Below are positions 26,886-35,600 of a DNA stretch of 64,000 nt, in pieces. The DNA comes from JBCDGZ01 sp038750655 (lineage in GTDB: Bacteria; Bacteroidota; Bacteroidia; Chitinophagales; Saprospiraceae). The notes beneath the pieces were generated by a model. The model saw only the letters and a program-made list of their open reading frames with translations. It ran no database searches and was not told the DNA's origin. The number at the start of each line of letters is the position of its first letter. The stretch's first letter is position 1. The position numbers were made by a program, and so were the translations under genes. The stretch spans positions 88,200 through 152,199 of the forward strand of contig JBCDGZ010000001.1 of NCBI GenBank assembly GCA_038750655.1, written 5' to 3'.

Positions 26886-27568
26886 GGTTGGCGAACATCT
26901 GAGGCGATCTGCCCGTCGACCAGCGTAATGACCCTGCGGGCTCGATCGATCACTCGTTGATCATGGGTGGAGAAGACAAAGGTGACCTGCTCGTTGCGGT
27001 TCAGCTCGGCCATCAGATCGAGGAGTTGGGTGGTGGAGGCCGAGTCGAGGTTGGCCGTCGGCTCGTCGGCGAGGATGAAGGTCGGCTTGGAGGCCAGGGC
27101 GCGGGCTACGGCCACCCGCTGCTGCTGCCCTCCGGAGAGCTGCGCAGGCCGTACGTCGACCTTATTGCTTAGCCCTACCGCTTCAAGCAGGCTGAGGGTG
27201 CGCGCTTCGCGCTCCGCCGCCGATCGATTTTGCAGCAACATCACAAACTCTACATTCTCCTTCGCCGTCAAGACCGGGATCAGGTTGTAAGCCTGAAAGA
27301 CAAAGCCGATGTGGTTTTTTCGAAAATCAATCAGCTCATTATCAGAAAGCTTGGAGATGTCCTGCCCCCCGATGCTGATCTGCCCCTCGCTGGGGCGGTC
27401 CAAACCCCCGATGATGTTGAGCAGGGTCGTCTTACCGGAACCCGAAGGGCCGACGATGGCCGTAAATTCTCCCTGACCGATTTCCAGATCGACGCCGCGC
27501 AGGGCGTGCACCGGAATAGTCTTGGGGTTATAAGTTTTATGCAAATTGTTGGTGCTGATGACATTCAT
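26882..27568 (-). CDS. LolD/MacB-type ABC transporter ATPase
   Basis: This 228-residue ATPase has Walker A GPSGSGKTT, Q-loop FVFQAYNLIP, signature LSGGQQQRVAVARAL, Walker B FILADEPTANLD and switch His in FSTHDQRVI. Its length and the ANLD signature place it with the LolD/MacB/FtsE class, which energises FtsX-type permeases from the cytoplasm. Five bases separate it from the upstream permease, and it overlaps the downstream outer-membrane protein gene. It powers mechanotransmission rather than substrate passage through the inner membrane, by analogy with LolCDE. Confidence 0.95.
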   Translation of the reverse strand: MNVISTNNLHKTYNPKTIPVHALRGVDLEIGQGEFTAIVGPSGSGKTTLLNIIGGLDRPSEGQISIGGQDISKLSDNELIDFRKNHIGFVFQAYNLIPVLTAKENVEFVMLLQNRSAAEREARTLSLLEAVGLSNKVDVRPAQLSGGQQQRVAVARALASKPTFILADEPTANLDSASTTQLLDLMAELNRNEQVTFVFSTHDQRVIDRARRVITLVDGQIASDVRQP

Positions 27569-27573
27569 TGTTC

Positions 27574-28812
27574 TTAGATTTTTCTGATGGCTTCAACGGG
27601 CCGCAGTCGCACTGCCTTGAAGGCAGGGTAGAGGGCGGCAATGATAGAAGTTAGGGTGACGGCAATGGCCGATTGAAAGAAAACCTTGGGGTTGAGCGTT
27701 GGATAGATGATTTCGGACATGCCAAAATTTTTCAAACCCTCTGAGTAGGCACTCAGATTGATCCCGTATTCACCCAGGTAATTGATCGTCAACCATCCCA
27801 ATAACAGCCCAACTGGAATAGCGACGAGAGCCAACATGATGGTTTCTGTCACAATCATCAAAAAGACGCGTTTTTTGTTCATGCCAATGGCCATTAACAT
27901 CCCCAGTTCGCGCGTTCGTTCCAGCACCGCCATGAGGGTCGTGTTGATGATCCCAAAGACCAAAGCCAGCATGATAATGACCAGATAGATGAGTGAGACA
28001 AAGGCTATTTGTGATTCATAGAGCTGTAGATCAGGTGCCACCTCCCCGTAGTTCTCAATACGTAAACCAGGATAGTGTCGACTCAACTGCTGCTGTATGC
28101 TATCCAACTTTTCGGTATCCTTGATGGTGAGGGCAATCTGATGAGCGATGTTGGTGGCCTGCCCCTGCGCTGCTGCTTCGGACAAGAGCAAAGGATTGAG
28201 GTCCTGGGTTTTGACAAAAATATGGGCTTGATCAAAAATGTTATTGCCCGTATCGTAAAACCCTACGATGCGAAAGGCCGCAGAGGTGATTTCCTGATCC
28301 AGATTCTGAAAAGTCAAGACTACCTTAGAGCGAATTTTTACCTTGAGTTTTTCGGCCAGAAAGCGGCTTAAGAGCACCTGGTTTTTTCTTTTTCCATTAA
28401 AATAAGTGCCTTCCACAATGTTTTGATCCAAGTGGGTAAGGCGGCGCTCCGCCTCCGGCTCCACTCCACGAACCAATACGCCACGGCTGCCCTTGCTAGA
28501 GGCCAGCATGGCATTGACCAAAGTACGGCTCGACGCCTCTGCGACGTCGGGGAGGGTCCTAATTTGTGCCAGTTTCTGCTGCTGCTCAGTAAAGTAATAC
28601 TTGGTTTCCTTATTCTTTTTAAAATCGGGATGATGGATTTGTAGATGAGAAACCACGTTGGTGATCGCACTATCGATGTAGCCCTGTATCATTCCCGTCG
28701 CAAAGGCACTCATGAAAATGGCGGCCCAGATGCCCAGGGCAATCGCCGTGATCAGCACTGAGCTGCGCAGCTTATTGCGCCAGATATTTCGCCATGCTAT
28801 GATTAAAAACAT
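27574..28812 (-). CDS. FtsX-type ABC transporter permease (second of pair)
   Basis: This 412-residue permease opens MFLIIAWRNIWRNKLRSS, typical of MacB/LolC-type permeases. One N-terminal transmembrane helix precedes a periplasmic domain of about 200 residues (about 45-265). Three C-terminal helices follow (LIYLVIIMLALVFGIINTTL, ETIMLALVAIPVGLLLGWL, a final helix before FKAVRLRPVEAIRKI). The RTRELGMLMAIGMNK stretch is the usual FtsX cytoplasmic coupling segment. It lies 15 bases downstream of a similar permease, with which it probably forms a heterodimer using the following ATPase. Confidence 0.92.
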   Translation of the reverse strand: MFLIIAWRNIWRNKLRSSVLITAIALGIWAAIFMSAFATGMIQGYIDSAITNVVSHLQIHHPDFKKNKETKYYFTEQQQKLAQIRTLPDVAEASSRTLVNAMLASSKGSRGVLVRGVEPEAERRLTHLDQNIVEGTYFNGKRKNQVLLSRFLAEKLKVKIRSKVVLTFQNLDQEITSAAFRIVGFYDTGNNIFDQAHIFVKTQDLNPLLLSEAAAQGQATNIAHQIALTIKDTEKLDSIQQQLSRHYPGLRIENYGEVAPDLQLYESQIAFVSLIYLVIIMLALVFGIINTTLMAVLERTRELGMLMAIGMNKKRVFLMIVTETIMLALVAIPVGLLLGWLTINYLGEYGINLSAYSEGLKNFGMSEIIYPTLNPKVFFQSAIAVTLTSIIAALYPAFKAVRLRPVEAIRKI

Positions 28813-28827
28813 GCTATTGTATTGGCT

Positions 28828-30057
28828 TTATTCCCTCATCGCCGCTACCGGCTGTAGACGTCTGATCTTCAGCATCGGGTAGAGAGCCAGCAGGCTGGTG
28901 ATGATGAAAATAATGAGGGCTTGGGTGAAAAATATATCCGCTCGTAAGAGGGTTGGGAAAATGGGTTCGAAGCCGAAATTGTCTAAAGTATCAGCGTAAG
29001 TGCCGCTGTCCAGTCGTACAGGATTGGCATTAAAATACCAAACGATTGGAACGCTGACCAGGATGCCCGCCAACGCACCTACCAGGCCCAGAATGACAGT
29101 TTCTAGCCAGACGGTGAATGCCAGCTTCCCTCGGCGCATCCCGATAGCGGTGAGAATACCGAACTCGCGGCTGCGCTCCTTGCTCATCATCAGGATGGTC
29201 CCGAAGATGCCAAAGGCAATGATGAGGTAGAGGATGGCGTAGACGATGTAGTTGCCAGCGGCGTCTAGCTCTCTGGCTTTGACGATGTCAGGCAGCAGCT
29301 CCTCCCAGCTCATGATTTCGTAGGCCTCCTCGTCTAGCTCCGCTTTGAGGGCCTGAAGGATGTCCGGCACGGCCTCCTGCTGCTCGATCTGTAGGGCCAG
29401 CGAGGTGATGCGGGACTCAGCGCCGTAGAACCATTGGGCCTCCGCCAGCGGCAGGTAGACCATCTGCTTGTTGAGCTCCGGCGAGCCGAAGTTGATCAGG
29501 CCCCGCACCGGATATTTGCCTGCTGCGTTCACCCCTCGGTAGCCCTGGCTAATGAGGACGAGGGTATCGCCCGTCTGCAACTGCAGGTTCTCCGCCAGGC
29601 CTTCGGCAATCAGGATGCCTCTATCGTCGGGGCGGAGGTAGCGGCCGCCGGGGAGCATGCGTCCACTCAGGCCAGTCATCTGATCTTCCGCCTCGACATT
29701 GGTACCGATGACCAAGGCGCCCAGGGTAGTATTACCGTAGGAGGCCAGGGCGAAGGATTCGATGCGGGGGACGACGGCGTCGAGCTGGGGGATTTTATCG
29801 GGAAGGGCCGCCAGTTGGGGCGTCCATTCGAAAGAATTATCGATGGTCTGTTCGTCCCAATAACCATTCTTATGCACCTGGGCAAAGCCGTAGTAGAAGC
29901 CTACCACATTGTTGACCATTTGCTCCCATATTCCCTTTTGCAGGGATTCCATGAGCGAAGCAAAGAGGACGGCGAACAAGATTGAAGCAGCCGTGATCAG
30001 GGTGCGTCGTTTATTGCGCCAGATGTTGCGCCAGGCCAGTTTGATCAGGGTATTCAT
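28828..30057 (-). CDS. FtsX-type ABC transporter permease (first of pair)
   Basis: This 409-residue permease has the same plan as its neighbour: MNTLIKLAWRNIWRNKRRT, one helix, a large periplasmic domain (about 45-270), and three C-terminal helices with the coupling motif SKERSREFGILTAIGMRRG. It ends in LKIRRLQPVAAMRE. It starts two bases after the LolA-like gene stops, consistent with one transcript. Two different permeases with one ATPase resemble LolC/LolE with LolD more than a MacB homodimer. Confidence 0.92.
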   Translation of the reverse strand: MNTLIKLAWRNIWRNKRRTLITAASILFAVLFASLMESLQKGIWEQMVNNVVGFYYGFAQVHKNGYWDEQTIDNSFEWTPQLAALPDKIPQLDAVVPRIESFALASYGNTTLGALVIGTNVEAEDQMTGLSGRMLPGGRYLRPDDRGILIAEGLAENLQLQTGDTLVLISQGYRGVNAAGKYPVRGLINFGSPELNKQMVYLPLAEAQWFYGAESRITSLALQIEQQEAVPDILQALKAELDEEAYEIMSWEELLPDIVKARELDAAGNYIVYAILYLIIAFGIFGTILMMSKERSREFGILTAIGMRRGKLAFTVWLETVILGLVGALAGILVSVPIVWYFNANPVRLDSGTYADTLDNFGFEPIFPTLLRADIFFTQALIIFIITSLLALYPMLKIRRLQPVAAMRE

Positions 30058-30059
30058 CG

Positions 30060-30824
30060 TTAAATTCTTAGGCGTTTCATGTTTTGAATGGAGAAGAAGT
30101 TGGGCTTAATGGGCTGGTCGAATTCTAGCGAAAGGTGCTCGACGATGGTCTTATGGCCTTCTTCTTCTGCGGGGATGACTTCCAACCGGGCGGGCAGGAT
30201 TTTGCCCCCAATTTCTTTGATGTCCTTACCCAGCATGGTATTGATCAGGTAATCGTCCTCATCGTAAAATTCTACTTTGAGTTGGAGGAATTCCTTTTTG
30301 CTGATCCAGACCAGTAGGCGGCCCCAGACGACGGGGGCGTCTTCTTTGGGGAGCAGTTCGAGCTGGTAGCAGTCGTAACCGTCGATTATGGTGGAGCCGA
30401 GTAGGCGATGCTCATAGTCAGTGACGGTGGAGGATTGTTTGACCAGGTCATCATTAGTGAAATCAGAGCCCATCCAGGACTGCATCATCATCGAGGGGGG
30501 TAGTTTAATCACTCGATCGATGGTTGGCTGCCAGTTCCAGATTTCTTTGCCGCGCTTGAGAAAGGCCGTTCCTTTATCTCGCGCTGGAGCGGTGACTAAG
30601 GTTAGGCTGTAGTCATCACCCAAGGCCCAGCTCTTCATCGTCATCTCTCGGGTCCATTCTGGCCGTACGATAGTCATTTTGATGATGCCTTCATTGCTCT
30701 TTCCTTTGAGCTTCTGATCCGCTTTTTCGATAATTTCTTTAGCATTCAGCGGTGCTTGAGCAGTGGATAAGAGTGGCCAAAGCAGGATTAGGCATAGTAG
30801 GAGGTGGTATTTTGATTGTTTCAT
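30060..30824 (-). CDS. LolA-like periplasmic lipoprotein-sorting protein
   Basis: The ATG at 30824 (MKQSKYHLLLCLILLWPLLSTAQ, a clear signal peptide) is chosen. An in-frame upstream ATG at 30860 would fall inside the -7 promoter element at 30858-30865. The 254-residue product has the half-barrel strand pattern of the LolA-like/outer membrane lipoprotein-sorting family (IIEKADQKLKGKSNEG, MKSWALGDDYSLTL, WNWQPTIDRVIKLPP). Such proteins carry lipids or lipoproteins across the periplasm. It is the first gene of a transcript that continues with two permeases, an ATPase and an outer-membrane barrel, so it probably hands cargo from the ABC unit to the barrel. Confidence 0.88.
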   Translation of the reverse strand: MKQSKYHLLLCLILLWPLLSTAQAPLNAKEIIEKADQKLKGKSNEGIIKMTIVRPEWTREMTMKSWALGDDYSLTLVTAPARDKGTAFLKRGKEIWNWQPTIDRVIKLPPSMMMQSWMGSDFTNDDLVKQSSTVTDYEHRLLGSTIIDGYDCYQLELLPKEDAPVVWGRLLVWISKKEFLQLKVEFYDEDDYLINTMLGKDIKEIGGKILPARLEVIPAEEEGHKTIVEHLSLEFDQPIKPNFFSIQNMKRLRI

Positions 30825-30857
30825 TAGCGGCATATTGAAAGATTGTAGTTGATACCT

Positions 30858-30889
30858 CAAAGTTAAGCGAAAAAATTAAAACAATCAAA
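30858..30889 (-). promoter_or_regulatory. Promoter of LolA-like/ABC operon
   Basis: On the minus strand TTTG (complement of 30886-30889) is followed after 20 bases by TAACTTTG (complement of 30858-30865). This matches the Bacteroidota -33/-7 consensus exactly. Transcription would start near 30851, giving a leader of about 27 bases before the ATG at 30824. Confidence 0.75.
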
Positions 30890-30894
30890 ATAAT

Positions 30895-30914
30895 TTTTTA
30901 GATTAATCTAAAAA
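30895..30914. promoter_or_regulatory. 20-bp perfect palindrome, candidate operator
   Basis: TTTTTAGATT (30895-30904) is followed directly by its exact reverse complement AATCTAAAAA (30905-30914). It ends four bases upstream of the -33 box of the LolA/ABC operon and lies within the divergent intergenic region shared with the gene at 30982. Position and perfect symmetry suggest a dimeric regulator site; the regulator is unknown. Confidence 0.6.
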
Positions 30915-30981
30915 TAGACTAATGCATGAATTTTTTCGATAATTTGTAATTTCTTTCCACCTTTGTCCAAACGCCGATAGT

Positions 30982-31656
30982 ATGTTGAGATACGCGCCCC
31001 ATTTACTAGCTATTTTCTTGCAATTTCTGTTTTGTCTGGACCTGTCTGCCCAGGCCAATATTAGGATCGGCTACACCTACAGCTATTTTGACTTGGCGGA
31101 GAGCAATGCGATTCTCGATCGTTTTGAGGAAGAGCGCGACTGGCTAGATAATCGCTTTGGAAATATTCGTGGTTTTCATGGGATCAGCTTTGGGCTGCGC
31201 TATAAGATGGGCACTACAGCAGCGGAGTTGGGCTATTATAATCGCTTTACCAGGCGGCAGGCAGAGGGGATAAATCCAACGAGCAGTACAGATTTCTTTC
31301 GGCAGTTGAATACGGCCAATCAAGGATTTTCGTTGGGGGTAGAGCAATTTATTGGCCCTTTTAGCATTGGTGGAACGATCGATCGGAATTTTTGGACGAT
31401 GAGGTTGAAAGAAAGCTCTAGTGGAGATCGTCAGACGGTAGTTGATGAGCGTTATTGGAGTAGCCAGTTTTTTGTAGCTTTCAATTCCGAGCGAACCGAA
31501 GGCATTTCGATTAGTATTCGCCCTTACGTGCAAGTTCCCTGGACCAGCTTTGGTCTACAGCCGCTCGAAGAGGCCTTGGAAAGCAACCCCGTCAATGACC
31601 CTGAAGAAAAACTGCTGAATTTCGGTATTCAGTTCATATTCTACAACGGCAATTAG
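30982..31656 (+). CDS. Secreted, probably outer-membrane beta-barrel protein, family not recognised
   Basis: This 224-residue protein has a signal peptide (MLRYAPHLLAIFLQF to LSAQ) and then short amphipathic strands (IRIGYTYSYFDL, GISFGLRYKMG, AAELGYYNRFT, FQPLEE.. to FGIQFIFYNGN) ending near the C-terminus as small barrels do. I do not recognise a named family. It is transcribed away from the LolA-like operon and shares its intergenic regulatory region, including the palindrome at 30895-30914, so the two could respond to the same signal. Confidence 0.7.
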   Translation: MLRYAPHLLAIFLQFLFCLDLSAQANIRIGYTYSYFDLAESNAILDRFEEERDWLDNRFGNIRGFHGISFGLRYKMGTTAAELGYYNRFTRRQAEGINPTSSTDFFRQLNTANQGFSLGVEQFIGPFSIGGTIDRNFWTMRLKESSSGDRQTVVDERYWSSQFFVAFNSERTEGISISIRPYVQVPWTSFGLQPLEEALESNPVNDPEEKLLNFGIQFIFYNGN

Positions 31657-31661
31657 GGCAA

Positions 31662-31691
31662 TAAAAAAAGGTGGCTTTTTGCAAAGCCACC
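31662..31691 (-). terminator. Terminator for the minus-strand gene at 31752
   Basis: GGTGGCTTT (31670-31678) and AAAGCCACC (31683-31691) pair perfectly. The A-run at 31663-31669 becomes a T-run after the stem on the minus strand. It lies about 60 bases beyond the stop at 31752 and is adjacent to the convergent plus-strand gene end at 31656. Confidence 0.85.
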
Positions 31692-31751
31692 TCCAACCAT
31701 TAAGAAACTATGGAAACCAACTAAAACTCTATTTAATATCTTTCGGGGGGT

Positions 31752-32183
31752 CTAGTTCAGACGGGCCATTGTTGATGACCGCAGGGACATACCGCAAACC
31801 TTTTTTGGATCCTTAATCCACACAATAGCTTCGCTGTAATTCTGATTTCCCATCTGGTCGGTGACCCAAAGCTTAATCCGCTTCTTCCCCAAGTCATTAC
31901 AATCAAAAACCCGCTTGTTATCATTCGTTTCTTCTGAGAAGGAAAACTTCAATTTGCTATAAGCGGTCTGATTGTCAGAGCTACCAGCTTCGAGACCTTC
32001 CGCCGTGAGTACCACCGTTGCGGTGACCTCCATCAGTTCAAGAACCAATCCTTGATTGCATACTACTACTGGTTTTTCTACGTCCGATTCCACGTTGCCA
32101 GGATTGTTCTCATGCGTCAGGCTGCCGGCGCTCAAGGGCAAAATATAGCAACCAATAAATGTCAAAAGGGTGATCAATTTCAT
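31752..32183 (-). CDS. Small secreted protein with HYR-like C-terminal half
   Basis: This 143-residue protein has a signal peptide (MKLITLLTFIGCYILPLSAG). Its second half (VFDCNDLGKKRIKLWVTDQM, then GNQNYSEAIVWIKD) reads like the HYR/Ig-type modules frequent in Bacteroidota surface proteins, where VTDxxGN precedes a beta strand. It has three mature cysteines. No sorting domain is visible, so it probably stays in the periplasm or is released. The function is unknown. It appears monocistronic, with its own terminator. Confidence 0.7.
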   Translation of the reverse strand: MKLITLLTFIGCYILPLSAGSLTHENNPGNVESDVEKPVVVCNQGLVLELMEVTATVVLTAEGLEAGSSDNQTAYSKLKFSFSEETNDNKRVFDCNDLGKKRIKLWVTDQMGNQNYSEAIVWIKDPKKVCGMSLRSSTMARLN

Positions 32184-32625
32184 TTGTCCATAGTGTTTGT
32201 TGGTTGACGAATGGGGGGAAAAATAGGGGGGGAGAGTGTTTGTTGTAATTTTAGGATGTTGCCAAAATGGCTAGTTTATGCTGTGTACTTTTGTAAGTCT
32301 GTAAGTTGTCAATGTTGTTGGTCAAAAATTGTAGGCTTATTCCTTTGTGCCTCTATTTGGGGGGAGCTGTGAAGGGAGGAGATGTTGTATCAAATTCACA
32401 ATTACAAAGGTATAGCAAAAGAAGGTACGGCGCATACCCTAAAATTGGTAATTTTCATATGATATATTTTTGTTGAAATTATAAATTGATTATCAGTGAT
32501 TTATGATTTAATGTATAATTTTTTATAACCATATGGACAGAATAAAAGATGAAGAGGAATAAAAACAAGAAAGCCCTGCGGGACTTCCCGCAAGGCTTCG
32601 ACTAAACTGTTACTGCATGATTTTA
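32184..32625. other. 442-base AT-rich gap, no gene seen
   Basis: The gap separates two minus-strand genes and contains the terminator at 32561-32598. An exact TAnnTTTG (TACTTTTG, 32286-32293) points along the plus strand but no plus-strand gene follows for several kilobases, so I do not call it a promoter. No coding frame or RNA gene was recognised. Confidence 0.5.
32561..32598 (-). terminator. Terminator of the double-propeller gene
   Basis: On the minus strand the arms (complement of 32587-32598 and 32571-32582) form a twelve-pair stem with one G-T wobble around a four-base loop, followed by TTCTTGTTTTT. It lies 28 bases beyond the stop codon at 32626. Confidence 0.85.
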
Positions 32626-35600
32626 TCATTGAACGGCGAGCCTCAAGACTTCGGACTTGCCATCTTCATTCGTTAAACGGATCAGGTAGAGGCCGGCAGT
32701 GGGCGGTGCTACCAATCGGTGACTACTTCGGCCCGTTCCAACTACCACCTGTTCGGAGCCCAGCAGCTGGCCGCTGAGGTTGTAGAGCTGCAATTGCAAG
32801 CGGTGATTATCGGAAGAGTTGAAGATCAGCTCGGCCGGCTGGCCGATGGCGACGGGGTTGGTCAAGACATTGACCAAGAGGCCGATGCGCTCCAAATCGC
32901 CGGTGGCAGTGCCTAGCTTGACCTCATAGGTGTAAGTCCTCGAGCATCCATTGCCGTTGGTGACGACGACCGTGTAGGTGCCGCTGGCTAGACCACCGAT
33001 CGTTTGGGTCGTTGCTCCATTGCTCCACTCAAAAGTGTATGGAGGAGTACCGATGGAGATATTCAATTCAATTGATCCGGTATTATTACCATCGTCATCG
33101 TTGACGATTCCTATAACTTCGATATTTGGTATTACAGTCAAGACCAGGTTAACCGTACTATCACAACCTGTCGCAGTGGACGATAAGGTTTCTGAGTAAA
33201 TTCCTGCTTGACTGATCACATTGTTGCCCAGCGTGTAGGTCTCTCCTTCACAGATGGTAGCCGACACATTGGCACTTATTGGCTCATTGACCACTAACTC
33301 CAGGTTGACGATGCTGTCGCAGCCTCCGTTGGCGAACATGTTAACGGTGTAGCTGCCGGAAGTAGCGAAGGTTTCTGAACCAACGGTGTAGGTCTCTCCC
33401 TCACAAATGGCGGCGAATTGATCAACGTTGAAACTAGGTGCTACATCCAACTCAAGCGTGACGGTGGTCATGCAGCCGTTGGCTCCGGTGATCATCGCCG
33501 TATAGGTGCCAGATGTGGTGAAGGTATTGCCATTGAGCTCGTAAGACTCTCCTTCGCAAATACTCACTTGTTCGAGGGAAGTAGTCGGGACGACCGTCAG
33601 ATTCAGTGTGACGGTACTGTCTCCACAGCCTACCTGCGAAGTCATCACTTCCGTGTAGGTTCCCGTGGTCGAGTAGGTCGTACCTCCTACGGTGTAGGAG
33701 CCCCCTTCGCAGATGGTTTCGTCGAGGGTAATATTATTTTCAACAACGGTTAGGTTAAGCGTGACCACGCTATCACAACCGGTGCTGGACGTCAGTGTCG
33801 TATTGAAAGTACCGCTGGTGTTGTAGCTGCTACCGCCCATTTCGAAGCTACTGCCGGAACAGATGGCTTCGTTGAGCGTGACATCGGCGACGGGCAAGAC
33901 GGTGAGGTTGAGCGTTACATCGGCGTTACAGCCACTGGTTGTAGTGATAGATGCATTGTAGGAACCTCCTGTAGTGTAAGGTGTACCATCCAGCATATAA
34001 GTTTCGCCAGCACAGATGGTTTCGTTGAAAATCGCATTTTCTTCAACAACCGTCAAGTTCAGCGTGACGACACTGTCGCAGCCGCTAGCGGCGCTAAAGG
34101 TTCTGGTATAGGTTCCAGTATTGATGTAGTTGCTATTACCAAAGGTATAGAACTCGCCGGCACAGATGGAAGCTTCCATCGTAACGTCTTTATTGGCATT
34201 GACGTTGAGGTTGAGAACGACGGTACTGTCGCAGCCTCCGGTTGAGGTAAAGGTATTGGTAAACGAACCGGAGGTAGAGTAGGTCATTCCTCCCATTTCG
34301 ATACTTTCGCCTTCGCAGATTTCCTCGTTCATCATAGTGGTTTCAAATTCCGTAACGACATCTAGGTTTAAAGTAACGACGCTGTCGCAGCCAATGGACG
34401 AGGTGAAATTACCGGTGTACTGTCCGGCAGTTGTGTAGCTTGTTCCATCAAACGTATAGCTACTGCCTTGGCAGATGGCTTTGTTGAAGGTGAAATTGGT
34501 TGGTACTACTTCCAGGTCGAGGTCGACGATGGTCCGGCAATTGCCTTGATCGATGATCTCTTCATAGTGACCGCTGCTGGTGTAGTCCTTTCCGGCTACA
34601 GTAATGCTCTGACCGCTACAGATGACTTCGCTGGCGATGTACTCGTAAGTACAGCTGAATACACCAATAGAATTTTCTGAACCACCAGACACATAAATAT
34701 ATCGACCACTGGCATCAAGCACCAAGCTTTCGCTGCCTTGAATACCGTTGACCGAATTCATATTATCGGTTTGCATCATCTCAAAAGTGAGCATCCCGGT
34801 TGCAGGATCTCGGTTGAAGATCACACTAGAATTTTCGTCTTCGCTGCTGGTGTAGACTCGATTGCCATCTGGAGAAACTTTGACATCACTGACACCATCA
34901 ATTCCACCGACATTGTCAATACCATTTTTAAGCACTTGGACAAAAGTGAGCAGCCCTGTATTAGCGTCGCGACTAAATACTGCAACAGCGTTATCCGTTT
35001 TTCCTGCAATATAAACCGAGCTGCCATCTGGACTTAGCGAAACATAATTGGCACCGCGCAGTCCGTCGACCCCATTTTGCCCATCCTTCACCACACCAAT
35101 GTAAGTCAGCATGCCTGTTATCGCATTGCGCTCAAAAATGGCTACTGCATTACTGAATGATCCTGTTACGTAGAGGTGCTTCTGGTCAGGACTTTCTGTA
35201 ATACAGCTGGGACGAATAATGCCGTCGACCCCATCTTGTCCGTTCTCAAGAGCCTGTAGATAGGTCAGCGCACCCGTACTGGCGTTCCGGCTGAACACCG
35301 AGACACTGTGCTCCCAAAAAGCAGAAGCATATACATTATTACCGTTTTGACTCACCGTAACATTATTAGAACCATTCAACCCATCTACTCCGTTCAGGCC
35401 ATCTCGGTGTACTTCTCGGTAGGTCAGCTCTCCCGTAGTCGCATTGCGATCAAAAACAGAGATAGAGTGTTCCCAAAAGGCCGTTACATAAACGTTTTGT
35501 CCATCAGGGCTGACACTTACGCCATTGACCCCATTCAAACTGTTCACGCCATTGACTCCATCCAGTACAATATCGACAAAGGAGAGTTCACCGGTTACAG

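Noticed and set aside
32286..32293. Exact TACTTTTG on the plus strand in a gene-free region, possible small-RNA promoter
   Set aside because: No -33 at the right spacing, no plus-strand terminator and no gene follow. An eight-base motif with two free positions is expected by chance several times in AT-rich DNA.
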